NCBI RefSeq assembly: GCF_017406825.1
Contig: NZ_JAFQXT010000041.1
Coordinates: 1 to 32,152, forward strand
DNA from: Methanobrevibacter sp.
GTDB lineage: Archaea > Methanobacteriota > Methanobacteria > Methanobacteriales > Methanobacteriaceae
DNA: 32,152 nt
Direction: 5' to 3'
The stretch's first letter is position 1, and each line of letters opens with the position of its first letter. Shown piece after piece: positions 1-7,515 of this stretch. The notes below the pieces were generated by a model, which was given only the letters and a program-made list of their open reading frames with translations, was not told the DNA's origin and did no database searches. Both the position numbers and the translations under genes were made by a program.

Positions 1-604
1 CGAATCTTGGGCCTCTTTGGGCTGCAAAATGAAGAATTAATCTTGTGTCTACGTCGATTGAAATATGGTTTTTTACGTAGCTTTTTCTTTCTTTTCGTCT
101 TATTATTGCGTAATATTTGTCAGCGTAGTCGTTAGTGAATCCACTTCCGTCCAAAGCTATTATTTCACCATTTATTTGGTGATTTCTTAATATTTGTTTG
201 TTTAATTCTTGCAATATTGATGTTGGTAGTCTTTGGAAGAATTTCTGAAGTGTTATGTAATGTGGAACCTTTTTTAAGTACAAATATCTTTGAATTTTAT
301 CAGATAACTCTAATAAATCAGTTATTTGTCTGTATGTGCTTCGAGTGTAGATTTTAACTGCCAAAAGTGTGAACAATGTAGGTTGTGTGAAGTCATGCTT
401 TGAAAAATTGCTTGAATACTTATTTAACACAATTTTTGAGTATTTAAATACATATTTAATGAATTTAAATAGTTTATTTGGCTTAATATCCTTGTTTATT
501 TCTTTAATTTTTTTGAGTGCTGGTTTTTCAAAACTAAAATCCGAAAGATTTAATTGCTTTGAAAACAAACTGCTAACTGGAGAATAGGTATTTTCTTTGT
601 TCAT
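1..604 (-). CDS. DDE transposase, N-terminal 201 residues (cut by window edge)
   Basis: The reverse strand is open from an ATG at 604 to the left edge, giving 201 codons with no stop. Residues 151-156 read LDGSGF, followed by a Lys/Arg-rich stretch (RRKERKSYVKNH, 169-180) and DVDTRLIL (184-191). This is the pattern around the first catalytic Asp (D152) of IS4/IS5-type DDE transposases. The N-terminal part is helical and basic, as expected for DNA binding. The remaining catalytic residues and the other end of the element lie outside the window, so the exact IS family and the terminal repeats cannot be assigned. No stop or frameshift is visible, so the copy may be intact. Family knowledge: such enzymes cut and paste an IS by a DD(E) metal mechanism. 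Confidence 0.8.
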   Translation of the reverse strand, partial: MNKENTYSPVSSLFSKQLNLSDFSFEKPALKKIKEINKDIKPNKLFKFIKYVFKYSKIVLNKYSSNFSKHDFTQPTLFTLLAVKIYTRSTYRQITDLLELSDKIQRYLYLKKVPHYITLQKFFQRLPTSILQELNKQILRNHQINGEIIALDGSGFTNDYADKYYAIIRRKERKSYVKNHISIDVDTRLILHFAAQRGPRF

Positions 605-995
605 TTAATATTTATTCTCCATTTTACTATATATAATTATATATTGATTATTTTTTCTAATCGATGTGAAATTTCAAGTATAAAACAGAATAATTAATAA
701 TCAGATTATTTCAAGAGATTCTAAGTAAAAATAGAAATAAAAATAGATTTTTAAAAAATTTTTGCAAAAATCAAATAAGATTTCTACAAAGCCATAAATT
801 CATTCTATTTTTTACTAACATACTTCATATATGAAGCCTATAATTAAAAAACACTTTTTATATAATAAAACATCCTATTCAAACATCAAAATTAAAGGAA
901 ATAAAGAAAAATTTAAAAATTAATGAAACTAATGTCCCATCCTAAAATATTAAAAAAAAGACCAATAGCATTAACTATTGGCCCATATAATTTTA
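605..995. other. AT-rich spacer between IS transposase and next gene
   Basis: No open frame with coding character was found on either strand. The only structure seen is the terminator-like hairpin at 962-981, listed separately. The end of the IS element, with its terminal inverted repeat, should lie somewhere just right of 604, but it cannot be placed without the opposite end. Confidence 0.5.
952..981 (-). terminator. Hairpin plus T-tract downstream of the 996-1439 gene
   Basis: Arms CCAATAG (962-968) and CTATTGG (975-981) form a perfect 7-bp stem. On the minus strand the stem is followed by eight T (complement of 952-959). It lies 14 bases past the stop of the anchored-protein gene and fits as its transcription terminator. 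Confidence 0.6.
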
Positions 996-1439
996 TTATA
1001 ATGTTGTTGAAACAGTAACAACACCATATTCACCAGTGGTACTGGCATCTTTTATAACTTTTCCATCTTTGATAATTTCTACTTTCAATTCTGATGAATC
1101 TCCACTTTGTTTTTGAATAGCTGCTGAAACAATACTATCCGCATCACCTAAATCTATTGTATCCTCTCCAGTTCCATCATAGGTACTTTGAGAACCAACA
1201 TCACCAATAGATCCGGACCATGATCCATCTGTTATAATGTGTACTTGCACACCTTTTTGTTGTTCAACTGCAGTATCATCACTTGAATCATCTGTTGTGG
1301 TTGATGGAGATGTATTTTTATCTGAAGATAATCCTCCGCCAATCATTGCAATAATAAAGATTCCTATACAGCACACTGCAATGATAGATATTGCTTTTTT
1401 AGCAGTACCCCATTCTTTCCAGTCATCTAAAAAACTCAT
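996..1439 (-). CDS. Membrane-anchored small extracytoplasmic protein
   Basis: The protein has 147 residues. A short cytoplasmic N-terminus (MSFLDDWKEWG) leads into one hydrophobic segment (about residues 17-36), then a Ser/Thr/Asp-rich linker. The C-terminal domain of about 95 residues carries the pattern VQVHIITDGSWSGSIGD, DGTGEDTIDL, and a final GVVTVSTTL, and looks all-beta. The start is taken at 1439 because GGAGG sits 8 bases upstream; the ATG at 1454 lies inside that ribosome site. The site overlaps the end of the upstream DUF2085-like gene, whose stop is one base away, so translation is probably coupled. Anchored domains of this type recur in Methanobrevibacter as I recall them, but no function is known. 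I infer a surface-exposed beta domain and nothing more. Confidence 0.75.
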   Translation of the reverse strand: MSFLDDWKEWGTAKKAISIIAVCCIGIFIIAMIGGGLSSDKNTSPSTTTDDSSDDTAVEQQKGVQVHIITDGSWSGSIGDVGSQSTYDGTGEDTIDLGDADSIVSAAIQKQSGDSSELKVEIIKDGKVIKDASTTGEYGVVTVSTTL

Positions 1440-1440
1440 T

Positions 1441-1785
1441 TTAAAGGCCTCCATTTATTTTTAGATATAGGAAGTATTTTAATGCTTTAATGAGTATTCC
1501 TAAACCTAATCCCCCCAATAGACCAGTGAAAAATCTTAATGCATTGTTACTTTCTCTATATCCTTTTAATTGTGTTAATCCATCTATTGCAGTTGGAATT
1601 AGCAACATTATTGCAAAAGAAAGTAAATACATATTATAATTTACAAAGAAGAAATATGTATATATAAAATATATAATTAAGGATAGATAAAATCCAGTAC
1701 ATCTAGCACATACAGGAAATTGATGTCCTTTAATAAAAAAACTTCTTTCTGGTTTTCTGTGGCATATTATGTTAGTTATACTCAT
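1441..1785 (-). CDS. DUF2085-like small integral membrane protein
   Basis: The protein has 114 residues with three or four hydrophobic segments (about 28-45, 50-66, 86-104). The N-terminal block ICHRKPERSFFIKG followed by QFPVCARCTGFY matches the hallmark of DUF2085 membrane proteins: a conserved Cys-His, then a CxRCTG motif that could bind metal. Length fits the family. The function of DUF2085 is unknown. It is the first gene of a two-gene unit, and its last codons contain the ribosome site of the anchored protein that follows, so the two products may be made together at the membrane. Family assignment rests on motif recall. Confidence 0.75.
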   Translation of the reverse strand: MSITNIICHRKPERSFFIKGHQFPVCARCTGFYLSLIIYFIYTYFFFVNYNMYLLSFAIMLLIPTAIDGLTQLKGYRESNNALRFFTGLLGGLGLGILIKALKYFLYLKINGGL

Positions 1786-2175
1786 ATCTTTAACACATCA
1801 TTAATACTTCTATTTAATATTATTATATGATGTATTTATACATTTTACTATTTTTTATATGGAATGATTAAAAAAATTTTTACATGAGTTATTAATCTGG
1901 TCATCACATGTTTTTGGAATATAAATAACTGAACTTAAATAATATTAAAAATATAAAAGAAACATTAAACAAATAAATCATTGTAAAATAGATTATCCCA
2001 TAAGAAACGATTTGAAATTTTTCAAATCTAACGAAGCAAAAATCCTTTTAGCATACTTTTAAACTATATGATTTTATGTAATCTGGTTATGCATTAAGTT
2101 TTGCTGATAGGAAATGTTGAATAAATTTATTAAATCAATGGCCCAAAAATATAATCAATAATTAAAGGTGGAAAC
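1786..2175. other. Divergent AT-rich intergenic region
   Basis: No gene was found. The region separates divergent genes and holds their promoters. A perfect 8-bp inverted repeat lies at 2008-2027 (GATTTGAA / TTCAAATC, 4-base loop). A TATA-like stretch AAAATATAATC at about 2145-2155 lies 25-30 bases before the ATG at 2176. AGGTGG occurs five bases before that ATG. Confidence 0.5.
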
Positions 2176-2835
2176 ATGAAATTTCAATGCAAAATAATTT
2201 GTTTTTTAATTTTAATCTTGATGATAATTGGCAGCATCTCTGCTGTTTCAGCCTCAATGGAAATAAAGGGCGGTGCCTTTTCCACAGATGGGGGTTTGGA
2301 GGATTTGACTTATGCCTCCATTTATGTGGGTGAGGAATATTCCGGAGATGCGGTTATTATTCAGATTTTCTATTCACGTGACGGATCCCTATTGAATCAT
2401 GGGAATATGGTTCCGAATACTGTGACATATGACGGCTTCATCAACGTCAAGAGTGCGGACGCATACAGCTACTTCCCTGATCATGCAAAAATCAACCTAT
2501 ATGATTCAAACAGCAATCTGCTTGATACCTTGGAAGTGAACTTGTCTCCGGAAAGCGGAGTCCAGACATTCGGCGTCAAAGACTATGACCACACATACAT
2601 CTACAGCGACACAACAAGCACCGGTTCATCTTCAGGTTCCTCCTCTGATTCAGGGGGAAGCAGCTATCACTCAGGCACATCCAGCAGCTACATCGGAAAC
2701 AGCGAAACAGGAAAATTCCATGCTCCTGGCTGTGGTGATGTGGATAAGATGAATCCAAGCAATAAGGTATCCTTCTCAAGTCGTGATGAAGCGATAAGTC
2801 GTGGTTATTCCCCTTGCGGACACTGCCACCCTTAA
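2176..2835 (+). CDS. Exported protein with C-terminal Ada-like metal-binding domain
   Basis: The protein has 219 residues. A signal peptide (1-26, hydrophobic 8-22, ending AVSA) is followed by an apparently beta-rich domain (about 28-135), then a Ser/Gly linker (about 144-172). The C-terminal domain spans about 172-219. It begins YIGN, has FHAPGC (181-186) and FSSRDEAISRGY (200-211), and ends PCGHCHP. That order matches the small Ada-type zinc-binding fold found at the end of various exported nucleases and hypothetical proteins. Likely ligands are C186, C214 and C217, with H182 nearby. AGGTGG lies five bases before the start. In Ada itself the domain works in DNA repair. Here, outside the membrane, it more likely acts as a structural or nucleic-acid-binding cap, but that is inference. 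No catalytic domain was recognised. Confidence 0.8.
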   Translation: MKFQCKIICFLILILMIIGSISAVSASMEIKGGAFSTDGGLEDLTYASIYVGEEYSGDAVIIQIFYSRDGSLLNHGNMVPNTVTYDGFINVKSADAYSYFPDHAKINLYDSNSNLLDTLEVNLSPESGVQTFGVKDYDHTYIYSDTTSTGSSSGSSSDSGGSSYHSGTSSSYIGNSETGKFHAPGCGDVDKMNPSNKVSFSSRDEAISRGYSPCGHCHP

Positions 2836-2977
2836 TATTTTTTTAATGGAAAATGATTATATTCCTATCCAAGGATTTATAAAAGAATATGATTATCTTT
2901 TCCAAACTATTTTTTTCCCAAAGGATTTTAAAGTTTAATGAAAATCTGTAAATACATTGACCTAAAAACATTACATC

Positions 2978-3631
2978 ATGAGAGACCTATCCGAAATGCT
3001 TGAAAAGAGAAGCATAATCCCTGAAAGACTGGCCGATTACGGCTTCAATGAGGACTGCATTTTTGAAAAGACCCTGTCAAACCCGAATTTCAGGGCAGTC
3101 ATAGCCTACAAAAACGATACCCTGACCTCAAGGGTGGTCGATTTGGAGTCAGGTGACGACTACATCCTGGTTGACGTCAAGACCCCTATCGGCAGGTTTG
3201 CGGCCGAACTTAAAATGGAATACGAGGACATCATAGATGATGTGATAGAAAAATGCACAATTCCCGATGTCTTCAAACACGCCCAAACCAGAAGGCTTAT
3301 CGACATGGTCAACGACAGATACGACACCCGACTGGAGTTTCTCTGGGAAAGATTTCCAAAAAATGCAATCTGGAGAAACAAAAATAACAGCAAGTGGTTC
3401 GGCGTTCTCGGAGCGGTCGATAAAGCTAAAATCGGCCTTGAAGGCGAAGGGGAAATTGAGATAGTCATCCTTAAAAACGACGACATCCCCTCAATCATAA
3501 ACGGGAAGACAATTCTTGAAGGATATCACATGAACAAGAAATACTGGATCTGCATTCCCCTCGACGGAAGAATCACAGATGAGGAGCTTTTCGCACTGGT
3601 TGAAAGAAGCTTTGATTTGATTTCAGGGTGA
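2978..3631 (+). CDS. MmcQ/YjbR family protein (long form)
   Basis: The protein has 217 residues. The C-terminal ~115 residues carry the MmcQ/YjbR signature: LEFLWERFPKNAIWR, then KWFGVLGAVDKAKIGLEG, then GYHMNKKYWICIPLDG and a final LVERSFDLI. The first ~95 residues include VDLESGDDYILVDV and IGRFAAELKMEYE, the N-terminal domain seen in longer family members. The fold is cysteine- and metal-free and related to DNA-binding CyaY-like folds. Family members are often labelled DNA-binding, but their biological role is not established. No Shine-Dalgarno is visible before the ATG. TTTAAAG at about 2927-2933 is a weak TATA candidate. The gene stands alone, facing the convergent PIN-like operon. Confidence 0.88.
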   Translation: MRDLSEMLEKRSIIPERLADYGFNEDCIFEKTLSNPNFRAVIAYKNDTLTSRVVDLESGDDYILVDVKTPIGRFAAELKMEYEDIIDDVIEKCTIPDVFKHAQTRRLIDMVNDRYDTRLEFLWERFPKNAIWRNKNNSKWFGVLGAVDKAKIGLEGEGEIEIVILKNDDIPSIINGKTILEGYHMNKKYWICIPLDGRITDEELFALVERSFDLISG

Positions 3632-3655
3632 CTCCTTTTTATGTGTTTGAACATC

Positions 3656-4321
3656 TTAATATTTAAAATCATGTTTTCCTTTTACTGACTCAAAACATAA
3701 CATTTCAAGACCATTTGCACCGTTAAAACAATCATTATCAAAAGTGACAAAATCTATTGGGTCGCTACTAAAACACGCAAAATCATGCCCATCCAATATA
3801 ACAATTCTATCCTCATCACTAACACGATTATTCTTCAACAGAATATCAATATCCGGATAATCATTAGTTCTTTTAGGAGTTAAATGCATTATGTTTTCTA
3901 AATCTTTTTTATTGCTGTTTAAAGTAATCGATAAATCTTTTAAACAATAGTTTATTGCTTTTTTTATATCCAAAAATGAAATTTGAGTTTCAATACCGAA
4001 ATATTCATTCCAAAACGGACTGATTGAACTTTTTACATCCTCCATGAATTTTCCAGAATAATTATCTAAAGCAAAATTCTTCAAATCAAAATAGGAATAG
4101 AACTCCTGATTAGGATTTTGAAGATACTTTTGCAAATCATTGAAAAATAATTTCAGGTATTTCTGCTTAATCAAAAAACGATGATTAAATTCTTCCTGAA
4201 CAAAATTTGACCAATACAATTCATCGTATATTTTAAATGCTTCTTTTGACTGCAAATGAAGTGAATTTAAAAAGAACAGATATGCTATTATCAGGTTAGT
4301 GTCAAAAAATGCCCTTTTCAT
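3656..4321 (-). CDS. PIN-like domain nuclease (putative toxin)
   Basis: The protein has 221 residues. The start MKRAFFDTNLI carries the first PIN acidic residue (D7) in a DTN motif. Possible further acidic ligands are E43/E44, D169/D171 in VSDEDRIVIL and D195/D197 in VTFDNDCF. This order and spacing to the last beta strand fit the PIN nuclease fold, which cuts RNA with Mg2+ or Mn2+. It is longer than VapC toxins (about 130 residues), with an extra helical middle (about 60-160). The start is set at 4321 because AGGCGA precedes it; the longer reading begins inside the upstream gene. The upstream gene's stop is one base away (TAA-A-ATG), so expression is probably coupled. Toxin-antitoxin function is an inference from arrangement only. 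Confidence 0.72.
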   Translation of the reverse strand: MKRAFFDTNLIIAYLFFLNSLHLQSKEAFKIYDELYWSNFVQEEFNHRFLIKQKYLKLFFNDLQKYLQNPNQEFYSYFDLKNFALDNYSGKFMEDVKSSISPFWNEYFGIETQISFLDIKKAINYCLKDLSITLNSNKKDLENIMHLTPKRTNDYPDIDILLKNNRVSDEDRIVILDGHDFACFSSDPIDFVTFDNDCFNGANGLEMLCFESVKGKHDFKY

Positions 4322-4322
4322 T

Positions 4323-4802
4323 TTAATCGCCTGCCAAATTCCCAATGATTTTTTTGCATGTTTCCTCATTATATTTGGGACTTGGAATGGCCATTTCAGT
4401 ATAATAATATTCCTGCATTTTACCGCAATACACTAAAAATTCTTCGCTTTTAGGAAGGTATTCCTCAGGTTTATTTATTCTGACGTACAGTAATTCATCA
4501 AATGCAGTGAAAAGATTTCTGAAGAAACCTTCATGGGCTATCAGCTCCTCGGACCTATCCATCAAATCATGGTACATGGTGCAGATATCCATATAACTGC
4601 AGGATTCCTCATGAAATCCTTCGCCATCCAATTTCCTTGCAAAATCAATATAGGAGTCATAGAATTCCTCTTTTAGATTTTGCTTTGCTTTTTGTTTAAG
4701 CATTGCAAATATTCTCATTATCAGTAATTTGATCTTATCATATGCTTTTTGTGTAGAGCTGCTTAAAATATATGGCTTTGGTTGTTGATTTTCGGTTAAC
4801 AT
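4323..4802 (-). CDS. Unknown helical protein coupled to PIN-like nuclease
   Basis: The protein has 159 residues and is not recognised. The sequence is predominantly helical and rich in Glu, Lys and Tyr, with a conserved-looking centre (SYMDICTMYHDLMDRSEELIAH is the region at about 69-90). No membrane segment or zinc motif is visible. Its ATG is preceded by GGAGAT nine bases upstream, and its stop lies one base before the PIN-like start, making a two-gene operon. In toxin-antitoxin modules the upstream gene is often the antitoxin. This protein, however, lacks an obvious AbrB, RHH or HTH DNA-binding motif and is larger than VapB. It could be an atypical antitoxin or an unrelated partner. Confidence 0.65.
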   Translation of the reverse strand: MLTENQQPKPYILSSSTQKAYDKIKLLIMRIFAMLKQKAKQNLKEEFYDSYIDFARKLDGEGFHEESCSYMDICTMYHDLMDRSEELIAHEGFFRNLFTAFDELLYVRINKPEEYLPKSEEFLVYCGKMQEYYYTEMAIPSPKYNEETCKKIIGNLAGD

Positions 4803-5046
4803 ATTTTAAATCTCCGTTTTATGTAATTGGATTTACAGTTAATGATTGGTATTCCATGTATTTAAAATATTCAGTTTTTTTTTCAATGCAATTTTACAAT
4901 ACCGAACAACATTTGCTTAGATTTGTTAAAAAAAAGCAAATATTAATTCAAAATGAATAAGACCTAACAAATTTACAATTTTTTGAAATTCAAATCGGAA
5001 TCTATCTCATAATGGACTTCACCACTGCCCCCTATGAATGTGGCAA

Positions 5047-5442
5047 TCATATAATCGCTGATTCGTAAAATGTTGTGCTTGTGTAGACATCCCTTAATTC
5101 CAGGCCCTCGCCCGAAAGCCTTTCCACCAGGCCCCGGAATTCGGGGCTTTCAAAGAGCTTGGAGTAAATGAACCTGAACTCCCTTTCATCGGGATTAAAC
5201 CGGCCAGGGGAGTATGGCACATAGCACCTGTCAAGGATGATGACGTCCCTGAATTTGTCCTGCCTCAAAAAGACGTATATCTGGGGATAGGTGTTTGTGA
5301 ACACCATTACGAACCCGCAGCCGTATTGGCTTTCCTCATCCAGGATGGACTGGAATATCTCATCATACATGCTGTCGGTCAAAAAGAGAGGCTCCCTGAA
5401 GACTTCAAACCTTTCCCTTGTTGAAAGGTCTGAGTCGCGCAT
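5047..5442 (-). CDS. Hypothetical protein, third gene of zinc-ribbon operon
   Basis: The protein has 131 residues and is not recognised. It is soluble, with no signal or membrane segment, and moderately acidic. Blocks FGYV-like are absent, but CGFVMVFTNTYPQIYVFLR (about 41-59) and RCYVPYSPGRFNPDEREF (about 71-88) suggest an alpha/beta core. The ATG at 5442 is preferred to the GTG three bases earlier because it overlaps the stop of the 48-residue zinc-ribbon gene as TGATG, the usual re-initiation arrangement. The codons of this cluster are GC-richer than the surrounding AT-rich DNA. Function unknown; co-expression with the two zinc-ribbon genes is the only clue. Confidence 0.65.
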   Translation of the reverse strand: MRDSDLSTRERFEVFREPLFLTDSMYDEIFQSILDEESQYGCGFVMVFTNTYPQIYVFLRQDKFRDVIILDRCYVPYSPGRFNPDEREFRFIYSKLFESPEFRGLVERLSGEGLELRDVYTSTTFYESAII

Positions 5443-5588
5443 CACTTCATATATAGAAACCCAGACTGGACCGTCACCCTTCGCTTTTGACTCTTCGACG
5501 TCTCATCCCATCTGAAATGCGCTCCGCAATGGCTGCAGTATGGCTCTCCCCTCATCACAATCGAACCGCAATTCGGACATGTGTTCAT
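5442..5588 (-). CDS. 48-residue zinc-ribbon protein
   Basis: This short gene was read directly from the DNA. It begins MNTCPNCGSIV and continues EPYCSHCGAHFRWDE, giving a CPNC-x10-CSHC pair (C4, C7, C18, C21), the standard small zinc-ribbon geometry. The last 20 residues are basic (SKSQKRRVTV). AGGTGA lies seven bases before the ATG. The stop codon TGA overlaps the ATG of the next gene, and the upstream gene ends 10 bases before this ATG. Clear ribosome site, overlap and intact metal motif make it a real gene. Its role is unknown; free zinc ribbons of this sort often act as adaptors or nucleic-acid-binding modules. Confidence 0.75.
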   Translation of the reverse strand: MNTCPNCGSIVMRGEPYCSHCGAHFRWDETSKSQKRRVTVQSGFLYMK

Positions 5589-5598
5589 TTCAACTCAC

Positions 5599-5868
5599 CT
5601 AATAGTTCTCTCCAAGCCATCCCTGATTGACGTCCGGAAATCCGCATTCTTCGCAGTATCCGTCGAAAAAAGGTGCACCGCAGGATGGGCATTCGGAAAA
5701 TGAAGGTCCGCTGTAATTCCTGTTATATGTGCTTTTTGAAGCTGTACTGGTTTTGCTTGTGGATTTTGTGGAAGAACCGCTGCCGTCATCACAGCAGGTT
5801 GAAATAATTGCCGAGAAAACGATGAATGCCAAAAATGTTCCAACAACACCCAAGCCTGTTTCAAACAT
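5599..5868 (-). CDS. Membrane-anchored zinc-ribbon protein
   Basis: The protein has 89 residues. A single hydrophobic segment at about 5-24 is followed by a Ser/Thr/Lys-rich linker (31-52) and a C-terminal zinc ribbon CPSCG-x9-CEECG (about 60-76). The N-terminus lacks a clear cleavage site, so the protein is probably anchored. It heads a three-gene unit with the 48-residue zinc ribbon and the 131-residue unknown. No Shine-Dalgarno is visible. A TATA-like element about 27 bases before the ATG suggests a leaderless message. A +1-shifted frame over the same bases is an artefact: it lacks any motif and would destroy the Cys pairs. Function unknown. Confidence 0.75.
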   Translation of the reverse strand: MFETGLGVVGTFLAFIVFSAIISTCCDDGSGSSTKSTSKTSTASKSTYNRNYSGPSFSECPSCGAPFFDGYCEECGFPDVNQGWLGENY

Positions 5869-5889
5869 AATTAACTGTTTGTGTATAAG

Positions 5890-5900
5890 TTATATTAATC
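5890..5900 (-). promoter_or_regulatory. TATA box for zinc-ribbon operon, leaderless spacing
   Basis: GATTAATATAA on the minus strand is centred about 27 bases before the ATG at 5868. Archaeal transcription starts some 25 bases after the TATA centre, so the mRNA would begin at or near the start codon. Confidence 0.5.
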
Positions 5901-5942
5901 CTTTTACTTAATGCAACAATTAAGAGATTATAAGATGTAAAC

Positions 5943-6100
5943 TTGAACCACCCTGCCCTAAAAGAGGGCAGGGATTCCTGAATTTTTTTTCACTTAATAG
6001 GTTAATTAAGTATTTTTCAGGCTATCCCCGTTGAACCAGCGGTTTAGAATATTAATTGCTGCGTTTACGTCCCTATCAAGTATTTTATTGCAGTTTGGGC
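5943..6100 (-). ncRNA. Predicted omega (guide-scaffold) RNA of TnpB
   Basis: Known for the family: TnpB uses an RNA made from the end of its own gene and the right end of the element, with the guide read from DNA just outside the element. Here that would be the last ~95 bases of tnpB, the AT-rich stretch 5974-6005, the hairpin 5951-5973 and TTCAA. The predicted guide is the minus-strand sequence beginning GTTTACATCTTATAATC, immediately past 5943. The 5' end is not determined by the sequence. Confidence 0.45.
5951..5973 (-). repeat. Right-end hairpin of tnpB element
   Basis: Arms CCCTGCCCT (5951-5959) and AGGGCAGGG (5965-5973) form a perfect 9-bp stem closing the loop AAAAG (plus strand), and on the plus strand the hairpin is followed by ATTCCTGAATTTT. 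The hairpin at 7516-7538 has the same stem length, the same loop and a similar flank but a different stem sequence. Confidence 0.8.
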
Positions 6101-7145
6101 ATTTCCAGTTGCGTGTTTTGACGTCTAACTCTTTGTTTATGTGTCCGCAGTGGTGGCATGTTCGGCTTGTATTTTTGCTTTTTACGAATTGTACGCCGTC
6201 TGCTTTGGGTTTGTAGAGTTGGAATTTGTCTTTTAGTCTTTTTATGAATCGCGATAGAGGAAATACCATGTTTTGTTCTCCTCCGATGAGGATCTTGATA
6301 GTGGAGTAGTTTTCTTCAAAGACTATGGTGTCGTATTTTTTGACTATTTGATAGGTTAATTTTTCAATGTAGTCATCTAATTGGTTTGTTCTTTTGTTGT
6401 ACCATTTTTGTAGTCTTTTTTGTAGTTTTTTCCATCGTCTGCTTCCTTTTCTGCATCGTGACATTAATCTGTTGATGTGTTTGATCATTTGGTTGTCATG
6501 GTCAACATCAAAGAATTCTTTTTGTCCGTCGCTTGTGACTAGCCATCCGTTTTTGTTGGAATTGATATCGCATCCTATGTGTTCTTCTGTTAATGATAGT
6601 TGTTCTGGTGGATTTGTTTCCATGTTAAATACGGCATAGTGTTTTAATCCATCATAGTATACTGTGATGTTGTTGAATTTGGTTTCGGGACTGTTTAGTA
6701 AATCCAGGTTTTCTACACTTGTGCTGAATTCTATTTCTCCGTGTTTTCTTAGTGTTACTGTGTTGTTTTCTACTGGTTTTTTGTCTTGTCGGATGGTTTG
6801 TCTGAAGCTAGGCCTTGTTTTCTTTCTAGAGTGGAATTTTGGAGGATGGTGTCTTTTGCTTTTAGCACTGTTTGTGAAAGCTTTATGCAAATCATCTCGT
6901 GCCTGTTGAAGGCTAGTGGACTCTGTTTGCCTCAAGTAAGGTAATTCTTCTTTAGATTCGTTTAAGAATTGATTTAATTCTGTTTTAGTTGGAATTTTAG
7001 TAGAATCATCTCCATATTTGGTTTTATATTTATTTAAAAGTTCATTATGGGTTTTACGAGTGCAACCATAGTTTTTTTTAAACATGACTTCTTGTTCGGG
7101 GGTTAAATGAAGTTTAACAACCACCCCTCGAATATATTCGCCCAT
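6006..7145 (-). CDS. tnpB: TnpB RNA-guided endonuclease, IS200/IS605 family
   Basis: The longest reading has 382 residues; counted from its GTG at 7154, all key residues are present. RuvC acids are D196 in GCDINSN, E280 in IVFEE and D362 in DRDVNAAINIL. A zinc ribbon (C333, C336, C352, C355) lies between the last two. The N-terminus (RGVVVKLHLTPEQE, 9-22) and YGCTRKTHNELLNKY are typical. Length is normal, so the enzyme is probably active. Family role: it cuts double-stranded DNA next to a target motif, guided by an RNA from the element's right end, which preserves the element after excision. GGAGG lies 12 bases before the ATG at 7145 and only 3 before the GTG at 7154, so neither start is ideal; the ATG is used here. 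No tnpA accompanies it. Confidence 0.93.
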   Translation of the reverse strand: MGEYIRGVVVKLHLTPEQEVMFKKNYGCTRKTHNELLNKYKTKYGDDSTKIPTKTELNQFLNESKEELPYLRQTESTSLQQARDDLHKAFTNSAKSKRHHPPKFHSRKKTRPSFRQTIRQDKKPVENNTVTLRKHGEIEFSTSVENLDLLNSPETKFNNITVYYDGLKHYAVFNMETNPPEQLSLTEEHIGCDINSNKNGWLVTSDGQKEFFDVDHDNQMIKHINRLMSRCRKGSRRWKKLQKRLQKWYNKRTNQLDDYIEKLTYQIVKKYDTIVFEENYSTIKILIGGEQNMVFPLSRFIKRLKDKFQLYKPKADGVQFVKSKNTSRTCHHCGHINKELDVKTRNWKCPNCNKILDRDVNAAINILNRWFNGDSLKNT

Positions 7146-7515
7146 AAAAATCACAATCCTCCAGTTCCATTTGTTATAATATTTTTATATATATCATTCC
7201 CCTAAAAGAAATGAAAAAACATCTACTCTTTTTTAAAACAACAATTAAAATCACATTTAATTGAATAATATACAATTTATAATTACCCCTATATAAAAAA
7301 GAGTGAGAGCATTTGAGAAGTAATCGAATAACGAACTCAAAGCAATTTTTCAAACCCAAAACAATTTTTCATACTCCAAGTAATATTTTAAAATCACAAA
7401 AAAAAGTATACTGAACAAAAAGTTATGGCCTAAAATAGCCTCTAAATAAACACAAAATAAAAATAACACAACAAAATTAATTAAAAAAGATAGTACACCC
7501 AATAGTGCAATTCAT

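Noticed and set aside
369..587. Plus-strand hydrophobic open frame of 72 codons
   Set aside because: It lies wholly opposite the transposase N-terminus, whose frame carries recognisable motifs.
2576..2779. Cys-rich minus-strand frame opposite the exported protein
   Set aside because: Antisense shadow of Ser/Gly-rich codons; no start signal.
4772..4960. Plus-strand open frame of 62 codons
   Set aside because: It overlaps the start and promoter of the 159-residue gene, has no ribosome site and has low complexity.
5595..5864. Minus-strand open frame of 89 codons shifted against the anchored zinc-ribbon gene
   Set aside because: It has no motif or ribosome site, while the overlapping frame has a membrane anchor and intact Cys pairs.
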